From the NCBI RefSeq assembly GCF_003002825.1, contig NZ_PVTE01000014.1:1-64000 (forward strand): 64,000 bases of DNA, given 5' to 3'. Of this stretch, positions 25,218 through 34,319 are shown piece after piece (position 1 is the first letter of the stretch; each line of letters starts with the position of its first letter). The notes under the pieces are model-generated. The model ran no database searches, was not told the DNA's origin, and worked only from the letters and a program-made list of their open reading frames with translations. The translations under genes were made by a program, and so were the position numbers. This stretch comes from Spirosoma oryzae. GTDB taxonomy: Bacteria > Bacteroidota > Bacteroidia > Cytophagales > Spirosomataceae.

Positions 25218-25722
25218 TCAAGCCAGCGATGACAGCCGCCGGGATTTTATGCTGAAAGTAAGTCTGGGTCTGGGCGGACTGGCGGCAGCTGCGGTGGCCG
25301 TGCCGGTAGTCGGCGCACTAATTGCACCGCTGCTGGAAGATAAACCCGAAGTGTGGCGGACTGTCGGTACGACCGATCAGTTTCGGGTGGGTAGTACAAC
25401 GCTCGTCAAGTTCGAAAACGCTGATCCAAGGGCCTGGGCTGGCGAAACGGCCCGTACGGCGGCCTGGGTACGGCGCGAATCCGACGAGGACTTCATTGCC
25501 TTTTCGGTCAACTGTACGCACCTGGGGTGCCCGGTACGCTGGGAAGCAGAGGCCGATCTCTTTATGTGTCCCTGTCACGGTGGCGTGTACTACCGCGATG
25601 GGTCCGTGGCGGCCGGTCCGCCCCCCAAGCCGTTACCGCGCTACGCGATTCGTGTCGCACAGGGTCACGTACAGATCGGTACAGCGCCCATTCCGATTAC
25701 TAACTTCAGCGATGGTCAGTAG
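25165..25722 (+). CDS. qcrA: Rieske iron-sulfur protein
   Basis: A 185-residue protein with a hydrophilic N-terminus, then DSRRDFMLKVSLGLGGLAAAAVAVPVVG, a twin-arginine-type signal anchor as in exported Rieske proteins. The 2Fe-2S domain has CTHLGC and CPCHGG, each providing one Cys and one His ligand, plus the proline loop AGPPPKPLPRY. It takes electrons from quinol at the cytochrome b site and hands them to cytochrome c. Its stop is directly before the ATG of the cytochrome b-c gene. Confidence 0.96.
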   Translation: MNQENAETTDQQQPTADNQASDDSRRDFMLKVSLGLGGLAAAAVAVPVVGALIAPLLEDKPEVWRTVGTTDQFRVGSTTLVKFENADPRAWAGETARTAAWVRRESDEDFIAFSVNCTHLGCPVRWEAEADLFMCPCHGGVYYRDGSVAAGPPPKPLPRYAIRVAQGHVQIGTAPIPITNFSDGQ

Positions 25723-25723
25723 T

Positions 25724-27115
25724 ATGAAGACGATACTCCGTAAAATGGGTGACTGGCTTGAAGACCGGACGGGGCTTATGGCCGCCATCAGGCCAATCCT
25801 CAATCACCTGGTACCACCGGGGGCGAAATGGGCGTATGTGTTCGGCAGCGCAACGCTGTTCTGTTTCATACTACAGGTAGTAACGGGCGTAGGGCTGGCG
25901 CTGCTCTATCAGCCATCGTCCGATGCGGCTTACCAGTCGTTGCAGTTTATCACCGATCAGGCGGTCTTCGGTCGGGTGCTGCGTGGCATCCATTTCTTCG
26001 GCGCGTCGGGTATGGTACTGTTCGTGGGCGTACACATGATTCGGGTATACATCATGGCGGCCTACAAATATCCCCGCGAGATGAACTGGCTGACCGGCGT
26101 GCTGCTACTGTTTCTGACGATCATTATGGGCTTTACGGGGCAGCTCCTGCGCTGGGACGCTAACGGCGTGTGGTCGTCGGTAGTGGCGGCCCAGAACCTT
26201 GGTCGTATCCCATTGATCGGCACAACGCTGGCCCGGCTGCTGCTGGGGGGCGATACCATCGGTGGGCAGTCGCTGAGTCGCTTTTTTGCTTACCACGTCT
26301 TTCTGTTCCCGGCGCTCATCTTCGCCCTTGTTGGCCTGCATCTCTTTCTGGTCATCCGCAACGGTATTTCTGAACCACCCAAAGCAGGCCGACCTGTCGA
26401 TCCGAAAACCTACCGGGCATGGTACGAGACCATGCTCAAACGGGAAGGGGTACCTTTCTGGCCAAACGCAGCCTGGCGCGATGCCCTCTTTGGGTCACTG
26501 GTTATTCTGACCATCGTTGGCCTGGCCGTCGTCGTTGGACCACCCGCGCTGACGCAGCCACCCGACCCGTCGATTGTCGACACCTCGCCCGAACCCGACT
26601 GGTACATGCTGCCTATCTTCGCGCTCTTTGCCCTGGTGCCCCCCAAAACCGAGTCCTACCTGATCTTTTTCGGACCGGTGCTGCTGGTACTGGCCTTGTT
26701 CGCGTTACCGTTCCTGTCGAACCGGGGCGAACGCAGCCCGATTCGCCGGCCGTGGGCCGTCTTCGGGGTCATCTGCGTAGTCATTTTTGTCGGGGCGCTG
26801 CTGGTCATTGGCGAGATCGAACCGTGGTCGCCCCGCTTCGACACCAAATCAGTCGCTACCCTTGTCAGTTACCAGAACCCACAGCTCAAACGCGGGGCCA
26901 TGCTGTTCTACAAAAAAGGCTGTCAATATTGCCATATGGTTCATGGCGAAGGTGGCCTTAGAGGCCCGAACCTTAGTGACATTGGCCGAAACTGGACAGC
27001 CAATCAGCTTACGGTACAGATCGTCAACGGTGGCGGGAATATGCCGGCCTACGGTGGGTCGCTGGACAAAGACGAACTCCGCGATATCGTCGCCTTCTTA
27101 AGCGCGCAGAAATAG
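25724..27115 (+). CDS. qcrB: Cytochrome b with C-terminal cytochrome c domain (quinol-cytochrome c reductase)
   Basis: A 463-residue fusion. The N-terminal half is cytochrome b/b6 with heme-binding helices (RGIHFFGASGMVLFVGVHMIR, and a second His pair near SRFFAYHVFLFP and LVGLHLFLV). The middle is subunit IV-like, with the Qo-site motif as PDWY in SPEPDWYMLPIFALF. After a further helix comes a cytochrome c domain with CQYCH (Cys400, Cys403, His404) and a Met in NMPAYGG. Quinol oxidation, b-heme cross-membrane transfer and c-heme output are thus on one chain. ATG 25724 follows the Rieske stop by one base; ATG 25712, overlapping it, is an alternative. It is the last gene of the operon. Confidence 0.92.
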   Translation: MKTILRKMGDWLEDRTGLMAAIRPILNHLVPPGAKWAYVFGSATLFCFILQVVTGVGLALLYQPSSDAAYQSLQFITDQAVFGRVLRGIHFFGASGMVLFVGVHMIRVYIMAAYKYPREMNWLTGVLLLFLTIIMGFTGQLLRWDANGVWSSVVAAQNLGRIPLIGTTLARLLLGGDTIGGQSLSRFFAYHVFLFPALIFALVGLHLFLVIRNGISEPPKAGRPVDPKTYRAWYETMLKREGVPFWPNAAWRDALFGSLVILTIVGLAVVVGPPALTQPPDPSIVDTSPEPDWYMLPIFALFALVPPKTESYLIFFGPVLLVLALFALPFLSNRGERSPIRRPWAVFGVICVVIFVGALLVIGEIEPWSPRFDTKSVATLVSYQNPQLKRGAMLFYKKGCQYCHMVHGEGGLRGPNLSDIGRNWTANQLTVQIVNGGGNMPAYGGSLDKDELRDIVAFLSAQK

Positions 27116-27227
27116 TACGTTCAGCGACGCTCCTGCGTGCTAATCGGCAGGTGATGTGGCCCTGCATGTCGGCACGAAACCGCAACTGGCAATCAGGCCT
27201 GGTCACTGTCAACCCACAGTATAAAAG

Positions 27228-27268
27228 CAGTCAGCCCCGGCAGAATATGTTTCTGCCGGGGCTGACTG
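27228..27268. terminator. Bidirectional hairpin terminator between qcrB and yfhO
   Basis: An 18-bp perfect stem (27228-27245 with 27251-27268) and a 5-base loop lie between the two convergent genes. Confidence 0.7.
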
Positions 27269-27286
27269 GTATAGCACGGGTATGAC

Positions 27287-29875
27287 CTATCGCTTTTTCT
27301 TCCGCTCGTCCAGTACCGACTCCGATACGACGGGTCGTAGTGGATCAGCAGGTGCTACCGGTTCGCTACCACTTGCTTGATTGCGGGTTGATTTGACGAC
27401 GACAAAACCGATCAGACCGATCAGGAGTACGTTGCAGATCAGGTCGATGGTGTCGCCGGTATGGGCCAGCGGTGGGTCGAACCGGAACTCGACGGTATGC
27501 TTACCCGCCGGCATCCGCATCGCCCGCAATACGTAGTTAGCCCGGAAGTGCGGCATGGGCTTACCATCGACAAACGCCTGCCAGTCTTCATTCCCCCGAT
27601 AGTAGACTTCGGAAAAGACAACGACACCTTCGCGGGCTGCATTCACCGTGTACGTCAGTTTATCACCTCGGTAGCTCGTCAGTTGTACGCTGCTGCCGGT
27701 ATGGTCCAGCTGACTCGGCAGACCAGCCAGCTTGCTCATATCGGCCTGACTCACCAGGGCCGAATCGCGCGTATTCAGCGTTTTCATAGCCGCAATTTCC
27801 GCGTCAGCGTCGGCAGCCGGGATGAGCCTGCTGACAAACCAGCCGGCCCCCAACGCTTCCGGATTGGTCAGCGCCGTTGGTCCGGCGGGTTGCTGCGGAT
27901 TGTTGGGATCGGCCTGTTGTGGCTGCTGAATGACGTATTTCACATTCAGCATGTTCAGAATATTCAGCGTGTTCGTCTGGAAAGCGTAGGTAATCAGCTC
28001 CTGATACCGGCGCAGTTTAGCCGCGTTGTAGCCCCCAATCGACCGGTGAAAATACGACGCCCGGTTGCTGCTCATAAAGCTCGGCGACTGATCGAATACA
28101 CGATAGCCCAGCGATTTGTCCTGCATGATCTGCTCATCGGCAGCCGTAGGCGCAAACGCTTCCGTTGCCTGCGTCTTGCTGATGAAATCGTTGCTGTTCA
28201 GGAAGCGTTTATCGACCGAAAACAAGTCGAAGACAACCACCGCCAGCAGTAATGGGTAAAATAGCCCCGCCTTGAGTTTGTTGTTGACGAACGCCCAGAC
28301 CAGCCCGGCCGCCAGCAAAATCAGGATAGCCGACCGGAAGGCATCGGCTCGCAGGAGGCTTTTCCGGTCACTAATGATGGCGTTCAACACATCACGGGCC
28401 GCGTCGCCGAAACTACCGCTCAGTTGGTCGAGGTCGGTCGGTGTCTGGAAGGAGAAGAAGGTTCCGCCCAGCACGGCCAACAGTAGCGACAGACCAGCCG
28501 TCAGGGCCAGACTGATCGTCAGCGGTTGTTTGAGTTGCGCCATCGTCAGCTTCTGATCGATAATGGCCTGAACACCCAGTGCCGCACCGACGGCCATAAA
28601 CAGCTGCGCCAGACACAGCGCCATCGTCATGGCCCGGAACTTGTTCAGGTACGGCAGGTAGTCGAACAACAGTTCGTTAAACCAGAGCAGGTTTTTTCCC
28701 CACGCCAGCACGATCATCAGCCCGGCTGCACTCAGCAACCACCACCGCGTCGGGCCACGCAGCACGAACATGCTTAGCACGAACAGGAACACCAGAGCCG
28801 CGCCAGCATAAGCCGGTCCGCCCACCATCGGCTGATCCCCCCAGTAAGCCGGTGCCCCCTGCTCGGCATATTGTTTGGCCATGCCCGCATCGACACCCCG
28901 GCTAACCATGGCTTTGTAAAACTCCGAACTCGTGGTCAGTCCCCCACCCGACGAACCGCCGTAGAGGTTGGGAATCAGCAGGGTCAGCGTTTCGGCCTTA
29001 CCATAACTGTAGCTGAACGCATAGTCCTTGTCCAGCCCGCCCTTCGACTCATTGGTTGACGACTTCCCATCGGGATTCGTGGTTTTAGCCGTCAGTTCCG
29101 AGCGGCCCCGGATCGTTTCTTTCGTGAACTGATTCAGCACCAGCAGTCGCTTACCGAAGCTGCCTGCACCCAGCACGCCGACCACCGCCAGCACGGCCAG
29201 ACCAACACCCAGTTGCTTTCCTTTGCCAGCCCGTACCAGCGCGATCCCTTCGATCAGCACCAGCAGGCCAATTGTCAGAAAGAGGTAATACGTGATCTGA
29301 ATGTGGTTGGCCCCGAATTCCATGCTCAGAAACAGACCCGTAACGGCCGCTCCGACCCAGTACCGCCCCCGCAGGCAAAGAATCACCCCGGCGATCACGC
29401 CCGCACCGTAACCCAGCGCCAGCAGTTTCGATACGTGGCCCGCTTCCAGACTGATGATCGAGAACGTACCCAGCCCGTACGCTGCCGCACCCATCGCCGA
29501 TAGCCACGGGTTGCAGCCCAACACGACCAACAGCACGTAGGCACTTACCATCATGATGAACACGATACTGGCAAACGGCGGCAGCAGATTCTGCACCGCC
29601 GTAATGGCTTTGTAGATGTAGATATGCGGGTAATCGAAGTCGATCATATAAGCCGGCATACCACTGAAGAGCGCATCGGTCCAGAGGGGCTTGATACCGG
29701 TTTGTTTAGCAATCTCGCGGATTTCCTGCGTCGAGGCCGATGCCTGCTGCACGTCCATCAGGGATAAGGTTTTACCCGATAGTACCGGCGAAAAATAAAT
29801 GGTCGACAGCACCAGCAAGCCCAGTATCGCGAGGATGTGGGGCAGGTAGCGTTGAAAAAAAGACGGTTGGTTCAT
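27287..29875 (-). CDS. YfhO-family integral membrane protein
   Basis: An 862-residue protein with about 12-13 helices and a large extracytoplasmic C-terminal domain before the last helix (LICNVLLIGLIGFVVV). The YfhO family is GT-C-like: N-terminal helix, FSPVLSGKTLSLMDVQQ loop, SGMPAYMI near residue 75 in the first outer loop, and late VVFSEVYYRGNEDWQAFVDG with MPAGKHTVEFRFDPP. Characterised relatives in Firmicutes are linked to glycosylation of lipoteichoic acids; in Bacteroidota the acceptor is unknown. It is preceded by its own -7 element and lies downstream of frr on the same strand, beyond two hairpins. Confidence 0.88.
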   Translation of the reverse strand: MNQPSFFQRYLPHILAILGLLVLSTIYFSPVLSGKTLSLMDVQQASASTQEIREIAKQTGIKPLWTDALFSGMPAYMIDFDYPHIYIYKAITAVQNLLPPFASIVFIMMVSAYVLLVVLGCNPWLSAMGAAAYGLGTFSIISLEAGHVSKLLALGYGAGVIAGVILCLRGRYWVGAAVTGLFLSMEFGANHIQITYYLFLTIGLLVLIEGIALVRAGKGKQLGVGLAVLAVVGVLGAGSFGKRLLVLNQFTKETIRGRSELTAKTTNPDGKSSTNESKGGLDKDYAFSYSYGKAETLTLLIPNLYGGSSGGGLTTSSEFYKAMVSRGVDAGMAKQYAEQGAPAYWGDQPMVGGPAYAGAALVFLFVLSMFVLRGPTRWWLLSAAGLMIVLAWGKNLLWFNELLFDYLPYLNKFRAMTMALCLAQLFMAVGAALGVQAIIDQKLTMAQLKQPLTISLALTAGLSLLLAVLGGTFFSFQTPTDLDQLSGSFGDAARDVLNAIISDRKSLLRADAFRSAILILLAAGLVWAFVNNKLKAGLFYPLLLAVVVFDLFSVDKRFLNSNDFISKTQATEAFAPTAADEQIMQDKSLGYRVFDQSPSFMSSNRASYFHRSIGGYNAAKLRRYQELITYAFQTNTLNILNMLNVKYVIQQPQQADPNNPQQPAGPTALTNPEALGAGWFVSRLIPAADADAEIAAMKTLNTRDSALVSQADMSKLAGLPSQLDHTGSSVQLTSYRGDKLTYTVNAAREGVVVFSEVYYRGNEDWQAFVDGKPMPHFRANYVLRAMRMPAGKHTVEFRFDPPLAHTGDTIDLICNVLLIGLIGFVVVKSTRNQASGSEPVAPADPLRPVVSESVLDERKKKR

Positions 29876-29895
29876 GGAGAAAAGACAGTACGACC

Positions 29896-29903
29896 CAAAG
29901 ATA
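29896..29903 (-). promoter_or_regulatory. -7 promoter element of yfhO
   Basis: The minus strand reads TATCTTTG, matching TAnnTTTG, 21 bases before the yfhO ATG. It lies after the terminators of frr, so yfhO is probably an independent transcription unit. Confidence 0.6.
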
Positions 29904-29918
29904 GGGCTTTCCTAAAAA

Positions 29919-29970
29919 CGGCGGTCGGTCGCTGCGGATTGTAGCCACCAATAGCAGCGACCGACCGCCG
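29919..29970 (-). terminator. Second (distal) terminator downstream of frr
   Basis: A 17-bp perfect stem (29919-29935 with 29954-29970) and an 18-base loop are followed on the minus strand by TTTTT (29914-29918), a good intrinsic terminator. Confidence 0.8.
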
Positions 29971-29983
29971 GTACGGGATAAGC

Positions 29984-30020
29984 AAACGGCCAGCCCTGTA
30001 TGACGCAGGGCTGGCCGTTT
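29984..30020 (-). terminator. First (proximal) hairpin downstream of frr
   Basis: A 15-bp perfect stem (AAACGGCCAGCCCTG, 29984-29998, with 30006-30020) lies 21 bases past the frr stop. It is the first of two hairpins in tandem. Confidence 0.7.
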
Positions 30021-30041
30021 CGTGCGACTATCGGAGGGACT

Positions 30042-30602
30042 TTATACCGACAGAATATCTTTTTCTTTAGCAACGAAGGTTTCGTCGATGCGGGCGATAA
30101 AGGCATCGGTCAACTTCTGAACGCGCTCCTCGCCTACTTTCACGGCATCTTCCGAAACGCCTTCTTTCGTCAGCTTGCGGATACCGTCGTTGGTGTCTTT
30201 ACGGATGTTCCGAACGTTCACCTTGGCCACTTCGACTTCCTGCTTTACCCGCTTCACCAGATCGCGCCGACGTTCTTCGGTCAGCATCGGGATGCTCAGC
30301 CGGATGACTTCACCATCGTTATTAGGTGCCAGCCCCAGGTTTGAGTTCCGGATGGATTTTTCAATTTCGCCGATCATCTTTTTTTCAAACGGCTTGATCG
30401 AAATGGTGCGGGCGTCGGGTGTATTGATGGCGGCAATCGTATTCAGGGGCGACAGCATACCGTAGTACTCGACCTGAATACCGTCCAGCATACCGGCATT
30501 GGCTTTACCAGCCCGGATTTTTGTCAACTCGATGTTCAGGTGCTTGATCGCCTTCTCCATCGTGTCTCTGGCATCGTCCAGATATAACTCTATTTCTTCC
30601 AT
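30042..30602 (-). CDS. frr: Ribosome recycling factor
   Basis: A 186-residue protein of exact family length. With EF-G it splits post-termination ribosomes. Conserved stretches are LTKIRAGKANAGMLDGIQVEYYG, IKPFEKKMIGEIEKSIRNSNLGLAPNNDG, IRLSIPMLTEERRRDLVKRVKQ, and the C-terminal DAFIARIDETFVAKEKDILSV. It follows pyrH by 94 bases on the same strand, the usual bacterial order pyrH-frr. It ends before two tandem hairpins. Confidence 0.98.
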   Translation of the reverse strand: MEEIELYLDDARDTMEKAIKHLNIELTKIRAGKANAGMLDGIQVEYYGMLSPLNTIAAINTPDARTISIKPFEKKMIGEIEKSIRNSNLGLAPNNDGEVIRLSIPMLTEERRRDLVKRVKQEVEVAKVNVRNIRKDTNDGIRKLTKEGVSEDAVKVGEERVQKLTDAFIARIDETFVAKEKDILSV

Positions 30603-30696
30603 TTTACTATGAGTTGAAACGTTTCAAAAGGATAGCGTTGGTAGCTTATCGGTTTGGTGGCAGCACACTGGCACAGGCCGATGCGCCCTGATCGCT

Positions 30697-31425
30697 CTAT
30701 ACTTTTGAGCTGATGAGGGTACCGGTGTCGGTGTCGCCTTTCACGATACGAAGCAGACTGCCCGTTTCGTTCATATTGAAAACAATAATCGGCAAATCGT
30801 TTTCCTGACAAAGCGTAAACGCGGTCAGGTCCATGACGTTGAGTTTTTTCTCGTACACATCGTCGAAGGAAATGGTCGTGTAACGGGTTGCCGTCGGATC
30901 TTTCATGGGATCAGCCGTGTAAACGCCGTTCACTTTGGTCCCTTTCAGCACGACGTCGGCTTCGATTTCGATAGCCCGCAGACTGGCCGTCGAATCGGTC
31001 GTGAAGTACGGACTACCCGTACCCGCACCGAAGATAACGACGCGCCCCTTTTCGAGGTGGCGCACCGCCCGCCGGCGGACGTAGGGTTCGCAGACCTGCT
31101 CCATTTTGATAGCCGACATCACCCGGGTGTACATACCGTGCTTTTCCAGCGAACTCTGAATGGCCATGGCATTGATTACCGTTGCCAGCATGCCCATGTA
31201 ATCGCCCTGTACCCGATCGATACCCGACCGCTCGCCCGATACACCCCGGAAGATGTTTCCTCCGCCGATGACGATGGCGACCTGCACCCCCATGTCGACG
31301 ACTTCTTTGATCTCCTTGCTGTACTGCTCCAGTATGGCAGGGTCGATGTTATAACCAGATGGGCCAGCCAGTGCCTCCCCGCTCAGCTTGAGCAGAATCC
31401 GTTTGTAGTTCGTCTGTGATGTCAT
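30697..31425 (-). CDS. pyrH: UMP kinase
   Basis: A 242-residue hexameric-type bacterial UMP kinase that phosphorylates UMP to UDP with ATP in pyrimidine nucleotide synthesis. Motifs: [65 protein letters not shown], and [17 protein letters not shown] 31425 ([10 protein letters not shown]) is chosen; a start 41 codons upstream would include the -7 promoter element and has no family counterpart. It is likely co-transcribed with frr. Confidence 0.97.
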   Translation of the reverse strand: MTSQTNYKRILLKLSGEALAGPSGYNIDPAILEQYSKEIKEVVDMGVQVAIVIGGGNIFRGVSGERSGIDRVQGDYMGMLATVINAMAIQSSLEKHGMYTRVMSAIKMEQVCEPYVRRRAVRHLEKGRVVIFGAGTGSPYFTTDSTASLRAIEIEADVVLKGTKVNGVYTADPMKDPTATRYTTISFDDVYEKKLNVMDLTAFTLCQENDLPIIVFNMNETGSLLRIVKGDTDTGTLISSKV

Positions 31426-31444
31426 GGGGTTCCTTTTTGCGGGG

Positions 31445-31453
31445 GCAAAGATA
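31445..31453 (-). promoter_or_regulatory. -7 promoter element of pyrH-frr
   Basis: The minus strand reads TATCTTTGC, a full match to TAnnTTTGC, 19 bases before the pyrH ATG. A TTTG lies 25 bases farther upstream, slightly beyond the usual spacing. Confidence 0.7.
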
Positions 31454-31557
31454 GAACAAAAAGGCCGAAGGGCGGAACCAAACGCGTCTACGGTTCCCCA
31501 CCGATTGGCGTACAGGCGTACACGAATATGCCCTGTCCGGCGCGACAAGCTGCCGGT

Positions 31558-32058
31558 TTATACAAATTCGATGAGTACCTGGCCCTTCTCTACCCGATCG
31601 CCCTTGGCTATCCGGATTGTTTTGACGGTTCCGCCGGCACTGGCTTTGAGGTTGTTCTCCATCTTCATAGCTTCCAGAATCAGCAGGCTATCGCCTTTCG
31701 CAACCGTGTCGCCGGGCTGTACGCTGATACCAACGATCAGGCCGGGCATAGGCGCTTTCAGATCACCAACTTTTGCGCTTGCCGCATTGCTCATTCCCAG
31801 TTGCTCCAGTAGCTGGTCGAAGCGGTCTTTCACCTGAACGGTGTGTACATGGCCGTTGATGTTCAGACTGACGGTTTTTGTCGCGCGATCCAGCTCCAGC
31901 AACTCGGCATTGTACGACCGGTTCTCGTGGAGAATATGAAACGTACGATCCGAGAGCCGAACCATGTCCCAGCGGAACGGCGCATTGTTGAGCGTTGGCC
32001 CGGTGGCGGTGAAATCGACGGTAACGGGTTCAGTGTTGTTGACGGAAGCGGTTAACAT
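31558..32058 (-). CDS. Biotin carboxyl carrier (biotinyl-domain) protein
   Basis: A 166-residue protein ending in a lipoyl/biotinyl domain (about residues 95-166) with the biotin attachment sequence EAMKMEN, plus KAPMPGLIVGISVQPGDTV and a final KGQVLIEFV. It carries carboxybiotin between a biotin carboxylase and a carboxyltransferase. The first 90 residues form a separate beta-rich domain, as in BCCP subunits of Bacteroidota acyl-CoA (propionyl/acetyl-CoA) carboxylases. No carboxylase or transferase genes adjoin, so the partner enzyme cannot be told. It lies 93 bases after the DUS gene on the same strand. Confidence 0.9.
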   Translation of the reverse strand: MLTASVNNTEPVTVDFTATGPTLNNAPFRWDMVRLSDRTFHILHENRSYNAELLELDRATKTVSLNINGHVHTVQVKDRFDQLLEQLGMSNAASAKVGDLKAPMPGLIVGISVQPGDTVAKGDSLLILEAMKMENNLKASAGGTVKTIRIAKGDRVEKGQVLIEFV

Positions 32059-32151
32059 GCAGGGGTTGTGTTTGTCGGCAGCGATCAGAAAAGCATAGAT
32101 ACCAAGCGGCTATACTTATTCCAAACGCCAGCCGTGTCGCTTCTGCTTTAC

Positions 32152-33153
32152 TTACTGGACGGTCGCTGTCAGTTCACCCATGTACCGCTCGGCAACCTCG
32201 TCCAGCACGGCGCTGACACCCGCATACGAGTCGGTCGTGACGAGTTGCATCCGGTACGGCTTGAAATCGGGAAGCCCCTTGAAGTAGTTGGCGTAATGCC
32301 GACGCATCTCAAACAATCCGACAATCTCCCCTTTCCAGCGAATCGAAAAATCCAGGTGCTGCCGACAAACGGCCACGCGATCGGCGATGGTCGGAGCCGG
32401 CCGGTGTTCGCCCGTTTTCACAAAATGCTTGATCTCGTCGAAAACCCAGGGGTAACCAATACTGGCGCGACCAATCATCACCCCATCGACGCCGTAGCGG
32501 TTTTTGTACTCCAGCGCCTTCTCGGGTGAGTCGATATCGCCGTTTCCAAAGATTGGAATCGTAATACGCGGATTTTCTTTGATGCGGCCAATGAGCGTCC
32601 AGTCGGCTTCACCCTTGTACATCTGCACCCGCGTCCGACCGTGTACGGTCAACGCTTTGATGCCAATATCTTGCAACCGTTCGGCCACGTCGCCGACGTT
32701 TTTGGTGTTCTCATCCCAGCCCAGCCGGGTTTTTACCGTAACGGGCAAGTGCGTCGACTTGACAACCGCGTCGGTCATGCGCACCATCTTCGGGATGTCC
32801 TGTAATAAAGCCGCTCCCGCACCCCGGCAGGCCACATTTTTCACCGGGCAGCCGTAGTTGATGTCGATCAGGTCGGGGTTGGCGCGGCTGGCAATACGGG
32901 CACATTCGCCCATTGTCTCCACGTCCGACCCGAATAGCTGAATGCCGATAGGCCGTTCGTATTCGAAAATATCGAGTTTCTGCACGCTCTTGGCCGCGTC
33001 CCGAATCAACCCCTCCGACGAGATAAACTCTGTATACATCAGATCAGCCCCGTTGGCCTTGCATACCGCCCGGAACGGCGGATCGCTGACGTCTTCCATG
33101 GGTGCCAGCAGCAACGGGAAATCTGGTAGTTCTATATCACCAATACGTACCAT
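32152..33153 (-). CDS. dusB: tRNA dihydrouridine synthase, DusB type
   Basis: A 333-residue flavoenzyme that reduces uridine to dihydrouridine in the D loop of tRNA. It has a TIM barrel with LLLAPMEDVSDPPFRAVCK, MYTEFISSEGL, IGIQLFGSD, DLIDINYGCPVKNVACRGAGAALL (with the active-site Cys in the NYGCP motif), VKTRLGWDE, LTVHGRTRVQMYKG, and GNGDIDSPEKAL followed by GVMIGRASIGYPWVF. A C-terminal helical domain follows. The start at 33153 (MVRIGDIELPDFPLLLAPM) matches the family; an upstream ATG adds ten unlikely residues. It is divergent from the CPBP protease gene. Confidence 0.95.
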   Translation of the reverse strand: MVRIGDIELPDFPLLLAPMEDVSDPPFRAVCKANGADLMYTEFISSEGLIRDAAKSVQKLDIFEYERPIGIQLFGSDVETMGECARIASRANPDLIDINYGCPVKNVACRGAGAALLQDIPKMVRMTDAVVKSTHLPVTVKTRLGWDENTKNVGDVAERLQDIGIKALTVHGRTRVQMYKGEADWTLIGRIKENPRITIPIFGNGDIDSPEKALEYKNRYGVDGVMIGRASIGYPWVFDEIKHFVKTGEHRPAPTIADRVAVCRQHLDFSIRWKGEIVGLFEMRRHYANYFKGLPDFKPYRMQLVTTDSYAGVSAVLDEVAERYMGELTATVQ

Positions 33154-33298
33154 ATGTTCGTAAATTATCGCTACCCGGCGCATAAACCGAGTCCTTTTCC
33201 GACCTTGCAGGCCAATACCTTCCTTTTAGCACAATTCGAAGGGCCGTTCGGTTCCCTTTTTCGGATTATACAAACGAGTCTGTAAATTTACGCGATTT

Positions 33299-34246
33299 AT
33301 GAACGCCGACTATACCCGCGTACTACCAACTTCACGACCGCCCACCTTTGGCGGGTTGCTGATGCTGTTAGGCTTTATTTTGATGGGCGGTGTACTCAGT
33401 ACGCTCCTGATGTTACTGGGTTTTATGCTGTTTGGCGGCCTTTCCTTCGGCGATGTACAGCAGCATCTGCGGCTACTGGCCAGCGATCCGGCTTCACTGC
33501 CGGGCGGCTGGTTCGAGCTGATGAGTTTGCAGGCGGTCAACCACCTGGGCTCGTTTCTGCTACCCGCTCTCGCCTACTGGTACTGGATTGAACAACGCAC
33601 GTGGCCGCAGTTCAACAACCGGCCGCTGGAACGGGTAGCCGCCCTGTCGATCGTCGGACTGATCGTCATTCTGTTTATGCCGTTCGACGGGTTGATTATC
33701 GAGTGGAACCAGAACATTCATTTACCGCAGACGCTGGCTCCTATCGAAAACTGGGTTCGGGCCAAGGAAAAAAGTCTGGAATCAGTCACGCGCTTCCTCA
33801 CGACGTTCGAGTCCCCCGCGCAGCTGGTTGTAGCCATACTGGTTATCGCCGTCATTCCGGGAATTGGTGAAGAGGTACTGTTCCGGGGCGTATTGCAGCG
33901 CATGCTACACTACTGGACCGGTAACCGCCACGCAGCCGTCTGGCTGGCAGCCGCCCTGTTCAGTGCCGTCCACGTACAGTTTCTCGGCTTCTTTCCGCGT
34001 ATGTTGCTGGGCGCTCTGTTCGGCTATCTGTACCTCTGGTCGGGGAATATCTGGGTACCCATTCTGGCCCACTTCACCAACAACGGCTTTACCGTACTGA
34101 TGGTCTACTTGCATCAACAGAAGATGACCAGCATCAACGTCGAAAATACGGAGTCGGTACCGGTACTGGGTGCCCTGATTTCAGGCTTGTTTACGGCCGG
34201 GCTGCTGTACTACTTCCGCCAACGCAACCAGCCCCAATCCGCCTGA
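33299..34246 (+). CDS. CPBP-family intramembrane glutamic endopeptidase
   Basis: A 315-residue protein with about eight helices and the three CPBP (Abi/CAAX protease) motifs: EEVLFRGVLQR near residue 197, FSAVHVQFLGFFPRMLLG near residue 225, and WVPILAHFTNNG near residue 255. These supply the catalytic Glu and His residues within the membrane. In bacteria the family's substrates are mostly unknown; roles in prenyl-protein processing and bacteriocin self-immunity are known elsewhere. A TAAATTTAC 15 bases upstream is close to the -7 consensus. It may be the first gene of a group with the DUF2007 gene and cdsA. Confidence 0.92.
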   Translation: MNADYTRVLPTSRPPTFGGLLMLLGFILMGGVLSTLLMLLGFMLFGGLSFGDVQQHLRLLASDPASLPGGWFELMSLQAVNHLGSFLLPALAYWYWIEQRTWPQFNNRPLERVAALSIVGLIVILFMPFDGLIIEWNQNIHLPQTLAPIENWVRAKEKSLESVTRFLTTFESPAQLVVAILVIAVIPGIGEEVLFRGVLQRMLHYWTGNRHAAVWLAAALFSAVHVQFLGFFPRMLLGALFGYLYLWSGNIWVPILAHFTNNGFTVLMVYLHQQKMTSINVENTESVPVLGALISGLFTAGLLYYFRQRNQPQSA

Positions 34247-34319
34247 CAATCGACGGCGTCAGATCGTCCGGCTGGTCTGGCTGGTCTGGCTACGATCCAA
34301 TCATTTATCCAATAAACGA

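Noticed and set aside
25322..25723. Upstream extension of the cytochrome b frame by about 130 codons
   Set aside because: This part overlaps the Rieske gene in another frame and lacks cytochrome b similarity; the start at 25724 fits the family.
34263..34291. Short GGCTGGTCT tandem repeat before the DUF2007 gene
   Set aside because: Only two and a half copies of 9 bases; no evident function.
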